The notes under the pieces are model-generated. The model was not told the DNA's origin. It saw only the letters and a list, made by a program, of their open reading frames with translations, and did no database searches. A stretch of DNA of 64,000 nt. It comes from Rhabdornis inornatus. Its lineage: Eukaryota > Chordata > Aves > Passeriformes > Rhabdornithidae. The DNA is taken from contig VWZS01002872.1 of NCBI GenBank assembly GCA_013397075.1, positions 1 to 64,000 on the forward strand, written 5' to 3'. This document shows positions 1 to 10,500 of the stretch, piece by piece. Positions within the stretch are counted from its first letter, which is position 1. The number at the start of each line of letters is the position of its first letter. Position numbers and translations under genes: made by a program.

Positions 1-484
1 CCTGTCTTTCAAAGCAAGACACCTATATTTATAAATCCATAAATAACTTCAAGTCTAGAGATGAGTCAAGAAATGGCAGGAATGCTAGGTGCTGCGATGC
101 GTGAGAATGAGTTAAAATACCATTTCCAGATGAAAGTTGGCAAGCAAAATATTTCCGTATTCTTCCCTTTTGCGGTTTTATTGATCTAGCATAGGAGTTT
201 ACCTAGAATTCAAGTTGTTATTTCCTTAGGACTAACAGCAAACTAAAACTGACTGTGTTATGGATATGCAATTGTGTTATGGCTGCAAGGGCCCTTTCCT
301 GAAGAGCTTACCTTTTCGAGTAGACAAAGTAAAGGCACAAGGAGAGAAATGGATAGAAACACTGAGACTATGCAATGAAAATAAGGATTTTTTTGTAATA
401 ACCATATGATCTCCAATTAACTATTCGGGTTTTTTCCCCTGGACAGTTGGAACGTTGCTTTGTGAAAGAGTGAGTATTTTTAGG
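1..484. other. intergenic, nothing recognised
   Basis: AT-rich sequence with no convincing exon, repeat family or RNA gene visible on either strand. It ends where an LTR-like sequence begins. Confidence 0.4.
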
Positions 485-1000
485 TGTCTTGGTTTGAGAG
501 ACAGGTGTCTTCCAAGGAAGGTGGGAACCTCCCTTGGAACAGAAAATGTGACTCCCTTCCCTCCAAATTATTATAACTCTGAAATTACAGGGCTTTCAGG
601 CAAAGATATGGTAAAAGGAATAACAGTTCTTTACTAGTAGGTCTATATATATATGTATAACAAGGCAAACAAACAACAACCCTGGCAACAACCACAAACA
701 AAAACAACTAACCCAGTCCCAGCGTCTCTTGGCCGCAAGCACCTTCCCCTGTAGTGCAGTTCTGGGCACAGCCGCCAGAGGCGCTGCTGGCTCCCGGCCA
801 GGCAGGGCAGCTGCGAGGGTTCCCCTGCGGCTGCAGGGGGCGCTGTGACGTGAACTCGGCCACCTCGCCACACGGTGATGGCAACTCAGCTTGTGGGACA
901 GAGAGAAAAGAGACTTTATCTACAAACTACAGGGGCAGCCGGTCCCAGTGCCCCTCCAGATGGAAAAATGGGCTGATTCAATGTCCTTGTAGAGTATAAG
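485..1000 (+). mobile_element. endogenous retrovirus LTR, probably partial
   Basis: The sequence starts TGTCTTGGTTTGAGAGACAG. Its first 170 bases run closely parallel to a second copy starting near 1487: both contain an AATTATTATA block, a CTTTCAGGCA block and AATAACAGTTCTTTACTA. This opening is typical of passerine retroviral LTRs. The 3' end is uncertain; GC-rich sequence (730-880) may be part of the LTR. No retroviral gene is seen next to it. Confidence 0.5.
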
Positions 1001-1254
1001 ATAACATTGTCAAGAACAAAAACAAAACAAAACAAAAAACCAACCAACCAACCAAAAAAATCACCAACAAAAAAAATACAAGGAATTTACTACTGACCCT
1101 CCAGGTTATTAGGATATGTCAAACAACCAAACAAAGCCTCAAAAAACCCCATCATCTACAAGATGGCATGAAGACAAATCAAATGTCAAGCCAAGCAAAA
1201 GAATTCCTGAAACAGGAATGTTTAAGTATGTATAATCCTCATAAATAGGCATTT

Positions 1255-1480
1255 AACCAATGTAATGGAAAAAATATATAAGAAAATTGTTATACGCTAA
1301 CAAAAATTGCTTCTGGCAGTTTGCCAAGCACCCCAGTGCTGTGTACTGTCCCTTTTATCACTTATAAAACTTTCTAAAGTTTAAAAGAGTGAACCCTGTT
1401 TCTCACACTGATGACAATTTCTTCAGGCAGGAAGGTGCAGCTGCACACACCTTAGTGCCTCAAAGATTTACAGCAACTTC
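1255..1480 (-). mobile_element. LTR fragment in reverse orientation
   Basis: Read on the minus strand, this stretch contains GGTGCTTGGCAAACTGCCAG and an AAAGTTTTATAAGTGATAAAAG block. These match the order of the TTTAATAAAAGACAATAAG and GTGCTTGGCATTC blocks in the plus-strand LTRs at 2269 and 6290. It is therefore a diverged copy of the same family in opposite orientation. Both ends are uncertain. Confidence 0.4.
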
Positions 1481-1486
1481 CCCATC

Positions 1487-2179
1487 TCTCTTGGTTTGAA
1501 AGACAGGTATTTGCTAAAGAAAGGCAAGAACCCCTTTTTTCTGAGATGGAGAATGCAACTCCCCTCCCTTCTAATTATTATAGTTGCAAATCAGAGGCTT
1601 TCAGGCAGAAGATACGGGGATAGGAATAACAGTTCTTTACTAATATATCTAGCAAGGCAAACAGCAGAAACAACGACAGCTATAAAGACTGACAACAAAA
1701 CAGAACAGTATAGCTCAGTTCGAGTCCCTCTGGCCACAGGCCCTCTCTCTCTGCGCTCAGTTCCCGGTGCTGTGTGGGCAGGGCAGGTCCCGTGCAGCTG
1801 AAGAGAGCTGGGTGATGGCGGCGGCGGCTGAGGTGTGAGAGGGGGATGGAGGGGAGACTCCCTCCTCACGGTGTCAGTCATGGTGCCCGGCAGAGTGCCC
1901 TTGAGGTAGTAGAATGAAGCAGGAAGGCACCAGTGCGATGTCTGACAGCAGGGAACCTGGCTCCCGGCGTTGGGATGGCAGGGAAGATGCTNTGGCAGGG
2001 AAGATGCTAGGTGGGAGCCCCGGCCATCTTCAGTCCACCCCACAAGCCAGTGAGAGAGCGAGAGAGCACGCCCTGGCCCCTGTCCCACCTTTCCTTTTCC
2101 GGTCTCCCCTTATCCCCCACCCCCTGCGAGGGAAAAACTATTGCTACTAAGGTGTAGCCACAAATACTTAGCATAACAA
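1487..2179 (+). mobile_element. endogenous retrovirus LTR
   Basis: Second copy of the family at 485. It opens with CTTGGTTTGAAAGACAGG, has the same internal blocks, then a GC-rich middle (1730-2130), and ends near CTTAGCATAACA. The length of about 690 bp fits an avian LTR. It contains the ambiguous base at 1992, which lies between two exact 16-bp repeats. No coding region of a virus is visible beside it, so it is a solo or fragmented LTR. Confidence 0.5.
1976..2008. repeat. exact 16-bp repeat around a single N
   Basis: TGGCAGGGAAGATGCT occurs at 1976-1991 and again at 1993-2008, with N at 1992. The arrangement is the same as at 50460. Confidence 0.85.
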
Positions 2180-2268
2180 TGGAGAAAATTCCACAGAAAG
2201 AAAAGGGAACAATTCAACCCCCAACACCATTTTTCCCATTTATTTCTATTGCTTTGTATAAAGCAATA

Positions 2269-2966
2269 TGTCTTGGTTTAGAGACAAGTTTAAGAGAAAA
2301 CGCTCTGGAATTAATGTTTCCTCTGAAGAAAAGGGTTTCAGCAATCCCTTCCCGCTGATAAGAAATGAATGTTAGTGGATGGAAGTGGAAAAAACCAGCC
2401 ATTTATTGGCAAACTGTGAAAAACTAGGTTCACTTTCCTCGTAAAATTTAAAAGTTTAATAAAAGACAATAAGAGACAAACAATAAAGCAAAAGGTTAGT
2501 ACAGCCGGGTGCTTGGCATTCAGCCAAGAGCACACCTGCTGTTTTGGAGACACCCCTTAAATTCATCAGTCCATTGCATATTTATAGACTTGTCATGCTT
2601 ATTCAAACTTTTCTATAAACTATTTTCCATGTTCCAGGAACTGTTTTGCATGGCCACTCCTTGAGTATGCCTTTTTAGAGCATGTGTGTTTCTTGGTTGT
2701 GGCTTTATTTTTCTTATCAGTCTTAATTTGGGCTGTGGTCTTCAAGTCCTACAGATGGTCCGTGCTGGTATCTGGTATATCAGTAGCAGGTGTCTCTACT
2801 GAGTGTTATCCAACCAAGCAGGCAGTTCACTTACCATAAAGACTCTTTATCAGCCTATGTTACTCTTAAAGAAAACTGTATCTTAAAAACCATTTCAGCA
2901 CCACACATATGGTATCCACCTTAGTATTTGCGAAAAGCCAATACCACAATATGTATTTATAACACA
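2269..2966 (+). mobile_element. endogenous retrovirus LTR (about 700 bp)
   Basis: It starts TGTCTTGGTTTAGAGACAAG and ends with ATTTGCGAAAAGCCAATACC followed by a TTTATAACACA terminus, giving TG...CA ends. An internal AATAAAAGACAATAAGAGAC block and GCTTGGCATTC...GAGCACACC block recur in the copy at 6290-6949, which has the same terminal motif. No clear target-site duplication was found, so it may be nested in, or border, other element remains. Confidence 0.6.
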
Positions 2967-5879
2967 ACACAAAAAGTGCCCACACAGCATGGGGAAAAAA
3001 AAGTGAATAAATGCTAGATATTGAATTGTCAGACCTCTACCCCATGCCCACACCGGAACAACAACAACAAAAAACACAAAAACAAAAAATACAAAAACAA
3101 AAACAAACAAACAAAATCTAGCTAAGCAACAAAGAGAGCCCGCTCTGCTAGGCACCATGAACGCCTGAGGAGTGAGGTTTGAAAAAGCACACTCAAGAGC
3201 CCCAAGGCTCCCCCGACACCCAGACTCACCTTAAAGCTACAGCAACCATTTCTGGGCCTAGAGCAGACAGTCAGGGAATAGAAAACCACTCCAAGACACA
3301 ATGTATGAAGGAGATCAGACTCTACCACAGACACCAGAAACCTCAGCTGCATCTAAAAGAGACCTTCAGAGCAAATTTCAGGTGACACACAGATGCTCAG
3401 GTATGGCAACAGAAGGTGCAGGACAAGCAAAAAGTCAAGTTGTCTGCATTGGAGGCTCAGCAAAAAGGGAAATTCTTCCTCTGTGACAAGAACAAAGAAT
3501 ATAATTAACTAACAGGTCTGCTTAACTCAGTGCCATAGTAAATCCATAGTGAGTTTATGTCTGTGCTGAACCCATGGGAGGGATGGTCTCTAAGCTGGCT
3601 GGGATGAGCTACAAAAAACAGAGCAGCAATGCCAGGGAAGGGGATTTATTATTTATAAGAGAGAGAGCTCTCACAGCAGCAGGATATTACAGGACAAAAA
3701 GAACAGCCCATCCCTCAGACACTGAAGTGCACGAACACACACCAGCATGGGGTTTCCTGCCACTGTGAACACTTCTCCTTTCTGCTATTCATTCCATGCT
3801 TTGGGATTTTCCTCCCTTCCAGCCCCGATGTCAGCAGCACATATCACTGACAAGCCTCTGACAGCAGCAGCAGCGAAGAGAGGTCTGGCAGCAGAATATC
3901 CCCTGGGGATCCAGTGAGGCTGAGAGGAGACATGAGCTGGTCAGTGAGAGTAACACAAAGCCATTAAGTGATGGCAAAGTATGTTAAATGACTACATAGT
4001 AATCTTCTTGATGCTTCTGTTTTCAGAGGAAACATACATTTTATTGCAAAATTAAGTAAAACACCTGACAAAATCCCTCTCCTGCCTGAAAATGTTATCT
4101 TTACTACAACTGTACTTTTAACCTATTCATGACTGAAGAGAATTTTTCATTTCAAAAAGATTTAATACATGTCACAAACCAAATCTTGCTGTTTTCTCTC
4201 ACACAAAACAACCGCTTGGGAATAGAATGCAAATAAGGACATATGCTTCAATAATTTAAATGTTAAAGGACTGTTCAGAACACTTGAGGAGTCCCTGAGG
4301 CTGAGAGCTTGGTGGTAGAAAATCCAGATAAACAAGAGGAAGCATATACCAGGAGAGATTGTCTGTTTTCAGATAGAAAATTGAATCTATCAAATCAGAA
4401 AAAAAACTGGCACAAGAAGGTTAGGGACATGAGGATGACCTTGATACTACTTTTAGTGAGCTTTCTGTAAAACTTACATTAAAATTACAATTATCTGCAT
4501 AGGTTTATTATGAGAGGACTAAAACCAGGACTTCCAAGAACTCTAGAAAATAACAAAAGTGCTACTGTTTTGCAATAAATTTACAGTCAAAGCAAAATTT
4601 TATGATGATACATTTATGGATACACAAGTGAAGGAACCAGGTAATAGTTCGAATCAAAGTCAGAATGACTGAGCATCTATAAATTCAAGTTAATAATTAA
4701 GATGAGTGGGATTTGACAGAACATATGAGGCCCAATAGCCAGGAGACAATACCAAACTCATAGATAACCTTACAAGGTAGAACCTAAGGCAAATCTTGAG
4801 TAAACCAACTTCCAACAAATGTGCTCCAGGATTTACAAGCCATCATGGATCGTCCTCTTCAAAGGGTTTCTTCAAGGATGGTTTCCATGGATTGTGTTCA
4901 GAATCTCCATCTTGCTGTGGGAGGAACCCCATGGTCTCACAGAGGATGGACTCCTTTCCCTGAGCAGTGGAAGAAAACCTCGAGTGATGAACTGATGAAA
5001 CCCCCCATGCCCTTTCTCCCTGCATTGCTGCTGGGAAGGAGGGAGGGGTTGGAGGGGAAAAGGTGTTTTTAAGGGCTTATTTTACCTCTCATTATCCTAA
5101 TCTGATTTTGTTAGTAATAAATTCAATTTGTACCTCTAAGTTCAGCCTGTTTTGCCTTTAGAGTATTTTTTCCCAGTCCTTATCTAAACTCATGAAGACT
5201 TCATTAATTTTTTCTCTCCTCTGACCAGTTGGGGCATGGGAGGGTGAGTGAGCAACTTTCATGGGTGCCTGGCGTTTGGCCAGTGTCAAGCCACAACAGT
5301 AGCAAAACCAAAGTTATTAAAACATGCCAGGTCTATCAGTTTCCTACTCTTCAGCAAATGCTTTAGAGCTATGAATTAATACAGACTAACACTAAGTTTC
5401 ATATTTACATGTTGCTTAAGACTTTATACTATGGAATGAGGAGTCAGATCAAGGTGAACTATAGCCAAGAAACTAAGGGATCAGATAAAGCTGATGGTTC
5501 AGTCTCCTGACTTTGCTTTTGGACTGAAATGTGCATAAAAATGCTGAGCTTCTGCTGCTACTGCCACAAGAAAAGAAAGGGAAGCTGTGCTGTGCCAGTG
5601 GCCAGTCATTTCCCACTTGACAAGGGCTGGCTTTCTGGGAGAAGACACAAGTTCCCTAATGGCTGACTGGTCGTGGAAGTGGGAACTGAGCAGGAGAAAT
5701 AGAAATCTAGTAGGGAAGAACTTAATTTGTAAAGGCATACATGAGTTTTTGCCTGTATCTGTACCTCACAAAGGCTTTGTGACTTGTACAGAACCTGACC
5801 TGCCCCAATGGAACTCACCATAACAGCACCAGGCATAATGGCACACTGGAGTGTGTGGAAGGCTTGGGAATTACTCCAG
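2967..5879. other. intergenic, mostly unrecognised
   Basis: The left edge is an A-rich simple tract (about 3058-3117, repeats of CAAAAA and CAACAA). The rest has short open frames without recognisable similarity or splice context. Early exons of the MFSD1-like pseudogene would be expected here, but I could not find them. Confidence 0.4.
3058..3117. repeat. A-rich simple repeat
   Basis: Low-complexity run of AACAACAACA then CAAAAACAAAAA-type units directly after the LTR end. Confidence 0.75.
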
Positions 5880-6289
5880 TACAATGACTCAGTACAACCT
5901 GCTGTATGTGATCAATGCTTGGACACTTTGCTCTAGCTTTGGGGATGGGTGTTTTGGTAGCTGCTTCCAGGCAGTGAGATGCACATTTCTGTTCTGGTTT
6001 TCTCCTATAAATGCAGTGGTGGTTATTCTGGCTGCATTCCTGATTGATAAAATGGGAAATTGCTGTAAGTTCTGGGATTCAGTGAATTTATTCTTGTACT
6101 GAAGTGGAATGTCAGGCTGCCCTTTCAATGCATTCAAATCATTCAAAGGGATAATTAAAGGTCCCGCTGTAGAAACACCAGAGAGGCGTGGAGGGTTGGG
6201 ACAGCTCTGTGTGTGGGTGTGTAATGATCAGCTGAGCAACTGAGACATTCATCCTTTGACCACTGACTTAACCTGAATTGACACAGCAG

Positions 6290-6949
6290 GGCAGTAAATA
6301 CAATCTCCCCTGACACAGACGTGACAGAGACAGGTGTGAAAAACGAGGTTCGGTTTCCTTTTTAGATTTTTCCTTAGTAGATTTTTAAAAAGTTTAATAA
6401 AAGACAATAAGAGACAATAAAGCAAAAGCTTACAACAGCCGAGTGCTTGGCATTCTGCCAAGAGCACACCTTAACTCAGAGAGCACTTTGTTAAATGCAT
6501 CAACCTGTTGCATACTCATAGACCTTCGTACATAATTCAAAATCACCCCCTCCAACCTGCAAATCAACATTTTTACTTTTTTTTTTTCTTTCCCCCTTGT
6601 GGCTCATTTTTGTCGGTGCACTCCCTGACAACGGAGATCAATAAACCCTTTCCCTGGGGTTCTGGTGTTCGTCACCCCTGTCTTCATCCAAATAGGATAA
6701 TCCAAGAATGTGAAGAATTTCCTGATTATCTTTTTACCATTCTCTGAGTTAGCTACATGAACAAAAGCTTTTTACATCACCATGTTATAGTCCAAAAAAA
6801 AATATTTATCACTCTACTATTTCTAAGTTTTGTTAATAGCAGAACTAAAAGAAACTATATTCGTTCAGCAAAGTTTTCCAACATTATACATATAGCATTC
6901 ATTTTAATATTTGCGAAAAGCCAATAATATAATATGTACTTATAACACA
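6290..6949 (+). mobile_element. endogenous retrovirus LTR, 5' end diverged
   Basis: Same family as 2269-2966. It shares the GTTTAATAAAAGACAATAAG block, the GAGTGCTTGGCATTCTGCCA block and the terminal ATTTGCGAAAAGCCAATAAT...TTATAACACA. It inserted within the intron between pseudogene exons 6017-6064 and 7986-8124. Its right end directly abuts a CpG-rich island. The left boundary is unclear. Confidence 0.6.
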
Positions 6950-6954
6950 GGGAC

Positions 6955-7560
6955 GCTATTACCGTAAGAACCCCAGCGCTCTGTCAGCATCAGCACGGCA
7001 AACGGAGACCGCGCGTTGCGAGCCACAGCGGCTGCTCGGCGCGGCTTTCAAAGCGACAGCGGCAGCGAGCCTTGGGCAGCTCTTGAGAATGGCTGGGTGC
7101 AAGCGGCGGCTGCAGGCTGGCCGCCACGGGCTGGTATCGCGGCTGAGGCGGCCCCGCTCCCCAGCGGAGCAGGATGTCGCCGTGGCGATGAGCTGGTTCA
7201 CGGAAATGGTGAAGCAGGGCAAAGCAGGTGCGGACAAGGAAACGGAAGCACCTGGATGAAAAAGCGAGGGGGGGAGGGGGCTAAGCCGACCCTACAGGTG
7301 AGCCCCCGCTCCCTCCAAGAAACCCAAAGGATAATAGCTCTCGTTGTGGCGCAGCTAAGTGCTTTTTTCTGCTAAAGCTCCTCCTATAGCTCGATTTCCC
7401 GGGCATTCTTCCCAGGCATCCGGGCATTTGTTCCACCGGCAAGTGTGGGGGAGGGGGATGTCTCTCAGACCCCGATCATGGAAAATTCCTCGCCTGACGG
7501 GCTGTCAGGCGAAGCCTCCCCGGGGACAGGGCTGCCAGCACATGTACAGCCCTTATAGGA
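6955..7560. promoter_or_regulatory. CpG-rich island of unknown gene
   Basis: An abrupt change from AT-rich LTR sequence to GC-rich sequence with many CpG dinucleotides (for example GCGCGTTGCGAG, GCTCGGCGCGGC). On the plus strand a good splice donor follows at 7298 (CTACAG|GTGAGC). This has the look of a promoter plus first exon, but it lies inside the MFSD1-like pseudogene and no downstream exon could be assigned to it. It could be a lncRNA start, an alternative promoter, or a GC-rich inserted segment. Confidence 0.5.
7089..7259 (+). CDS. possible 56-residue first-exon reading frame
   Basis: Within the CpG island, ATG at 7089 opens 56 codons beginning MAGCKRRLQAGRHG, rich in Arg/Lys, with an amphipathic-looking AMSWFTEMVKQGKAG segment, ending in TGA at 7257. 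A possible donor (AAGCAG|GTGCGG, GT near 7228) lies within the frame and a stronger one at 7298. I do not recognise the product. It may be chance, because GC-rich sequence has few stops. Confidence 0.25.
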   Translation: MAGCKRRLQAGRHGLVSRLRRPRSPAEQDVAVAMSWFTEMVKQGKAGADKETEAPG

Positions 7561-10500
7561 ATCTTCCACTTCATGTGTAACATATGGTGAGGCATAAATA
7601 AAAATCAGATTAGTTCTTCTCACTGTGTATCACAGAGGTAAATGTCTTAAGAGAGAGGCACAGAGGAGATGATTCATCTCCTCTAGGTCATAGCCTGCAA
7701 TGGAGCTCAGGGCAGAATCAGAGACTTAGAGAATTCGGGCTCCTCTTGAGAGTCCCCTGCCACTTACTCTGCCTCTCTAACCTCCCACCATGATAATATC
7801 ATCATTATTTTGATGATTGCCGAGTCATTTTATAAAGAAAACAGTCTTTATAAAATTGAAAATGGAGAGTAAACTGATGAGGTTTATTGCTGTGTTCTGA
7901 GGTTGTTCTTTAGCTTTCTGACACAGAATGCCTTTGTCCTGACTTCATGTCTCTTGAGGTTTGTGCATTTTTTGTTTCTTCCTAGTTGGTGTTTTTGTTT
8001 TTTCTCACTGTGCTGGGATCATCCATCTTTGTTTTAGGCTTGCTGTTCAAGGGCTCACCATACCTCCTCCTTATGATGTTAACAGGAAGACTGCTCTTTG
8101 GTTCTGGGAATGGGTCACTTACTAGCAAGGAATTCACATTTACGTATTTTCATATTTTCAGATTTAACATCTCACCAAGGGGTCATGATATGTTTTTGCC
8201 TTCTAGACCCTTGTCCTACCAGTCAGCTTCACTTGCTCTTCCCCAGGGACTTGTGTTGTTGGCAGACCACTGCTCCTTGATTTAATACGTGCTGAAATGT
8301 TTAAGGACAAGTTTGTCCTTCTCTGAAGGGTGGGGATTGACATGCGATTTCTCTGCCTTTGAAGTTATTTTTGTTTGCCTTATAGGAGGGGTAAGTTCAC
8401 CTCCCATGGCCCTGCATGATTTCCTACATTTTTAAATAGACTGCGAGGCTAGCACATACCTCTTCTGGCACGTGCCTCCTCTTTGCATGTGTAGAGCATC
8501 TCCCAGCCTGAGCTCTCCAGCTTCAGAGAGCTGCTGTTCAGAGAGCTGCCATGCTCTTGGTCAAGTCTGTCTGTTCAAGAGAGGATTTTTCTCTTCTGTA
8601 AGTTGTGCAGAATCATTATCACAGCCTTCTGGTTCAAGGGGAAGGAATTGGCACTGGCACTTGGATTGACTCTGTCTTTCTCCTATCTTTGGAATGTCCC
8701 AAATTTCTTCTTCATTCAGCAGTTTGAGACAAAGTTTGGAATGCAGTGGACACTCTGGAGAGGTGAATTTCTTTAGTGTTTTCTAGATCCAGGCCAGCCT
8801 GTTTTGTCCAATGATTAAAAGAACCTGAAATTGGTAGTGAGGTAAGCAGGAAGCGGCACATGGTTTTCCAGTTTTTCCTGTTGCTTTCTGTGGGCAATGA
8901 ATGGTGTTTTCTGCACTGACACCAGAAAACCTGCTCTGACTTTCTAGTGTCAGCCTTACAGTTTTGTTTTCTTGACATACTTTAACATCTGCAGTCACAG
9001 ATAGTCAGTACTTAATTTAGGAGTACTCCCATGGAATAGAAACTTCAGAGTGAAAGAGACAGGAATGAAATGTGTTATTCTGTACTTTGGGCAGCAGAAC
9101 CTGCTGATTCTGCAGCAGTGTCTGTACTGGTCCTAGTAGAAAATGCCTTGCATATGGCTGATTGAAACCACATGTTTAAATTACTGTGAGAAGCAGAACT
9201 TGAATTGCACATTTCATAGTGTGAATCTGTTCTAGGGCTTGTATCTTAAGAAGATTTTAGATTTGAGCTTCTCTCTTCTTTTTGGTGCAGTGAGATGTGA
9301 TCTGTCTCAAGTGGAAGGAAAGGGTTAAACAGCATATGAATGCTGGAATGGTGATGTTAGGGAGACTTGCTTCAGGACCTTCTTTGTGTACAAAGACTCA
9401 GTGATTACAGAAAAGTGTTATGCAGAAGTTGAAACCGACTTGTGTCCTCTGATTCCAGCTCTCAGAGAGAAAGCTCTGGTGGGCATGGGGTGTCACATCC
9501 TGTCTGACATTTAGTTTTGTGCTCAGGCAGCATTTGCAAGCACAGCAGAGTGACTTCTGCAGCCCATGAAGGGGTCAATACATCAGACAAAGTGTGTATT
9601 CATCTCAGAAGCTGTTTTGGCTCTTTGGAAAACAAATGGGTACAGAACTCCTGAGAAGGATGTTTGCAGTAGGTGATCACTGCCCAATTTGCTTTGGCGT
9701 AGGCAGCATAACCAGACTCACTACTCTGGAGCTGCCTGTGCTCACAGGCCAGACTGCTGTGGTAACTGCAGCAGGTCACACCAGTGAAGAGGTACAGCCT
9801 GGCTTCCTGTACAGCTGTGATAAGCCTCCCCTGCTCTGGGGACCAGGGAAGTTTCCCAGTGTCTGCCTTGCTTTTACCTTGGGTTTATTGCATAGTTCTG
9901 CTGCAGGTCAGGAGCATTTTAGCCACAGGCCAGCTGAGCTCTGCCTGAGAGACTCAGGTGGCTTTAGCCTCACTGGCCTCAGGCAGTCCTGCAGCCGAGG
10001 GAGCTCAATGGGCGCTCACAGATTGTGACAGGGTGGTGCAAGGCAAAGGGTCCTACTCTGCTTTAAGAAAATCCAGGCTTAGGAGTCATGAAGAATTCAG
10101 CATTTTACATGCAGTGGGTTTTGTCATTCAGTGCTTTCCACTCCAAGGAATTTCACCTCTTGTTTTTCCCAGGGAGCCTGTTCTGTGTGCTGGGGTTTGT
10201 TTCAGCCCTCACAGTCAGTGTACTTGGGCAGCTGGGCTTCAATGGTGCTATCCAGCAGGAATCAGAAAAAGTGGTACTTTTCCATCTTTATCTTGGAAAT
10301 CCCACGTGCAGGAGCACTGCCACCGGAGCACAGGGAAGGCTGCAGCAACAAGAGCCAGTCTTGGCCAGGAGAGGGCATTCGCATCCCTCGGTTCAATCCT
10401 GCAGAGCAGTGCTGAGGAGATCACATCTGTGAACCATCAGCCAAGAGTTCCCTGCCTAGAGCCTTCCAGAGAGATCAGGTAGCACTCAGAATGGCAGTAG

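Noticed and set aside
1591..2088. 165-codon minus-strand frame
   Set aside because: It lies in LTR sequence and spans the N at 1992 and its duplicated flank; proline-rich content reflects GC-rich LTR composition.
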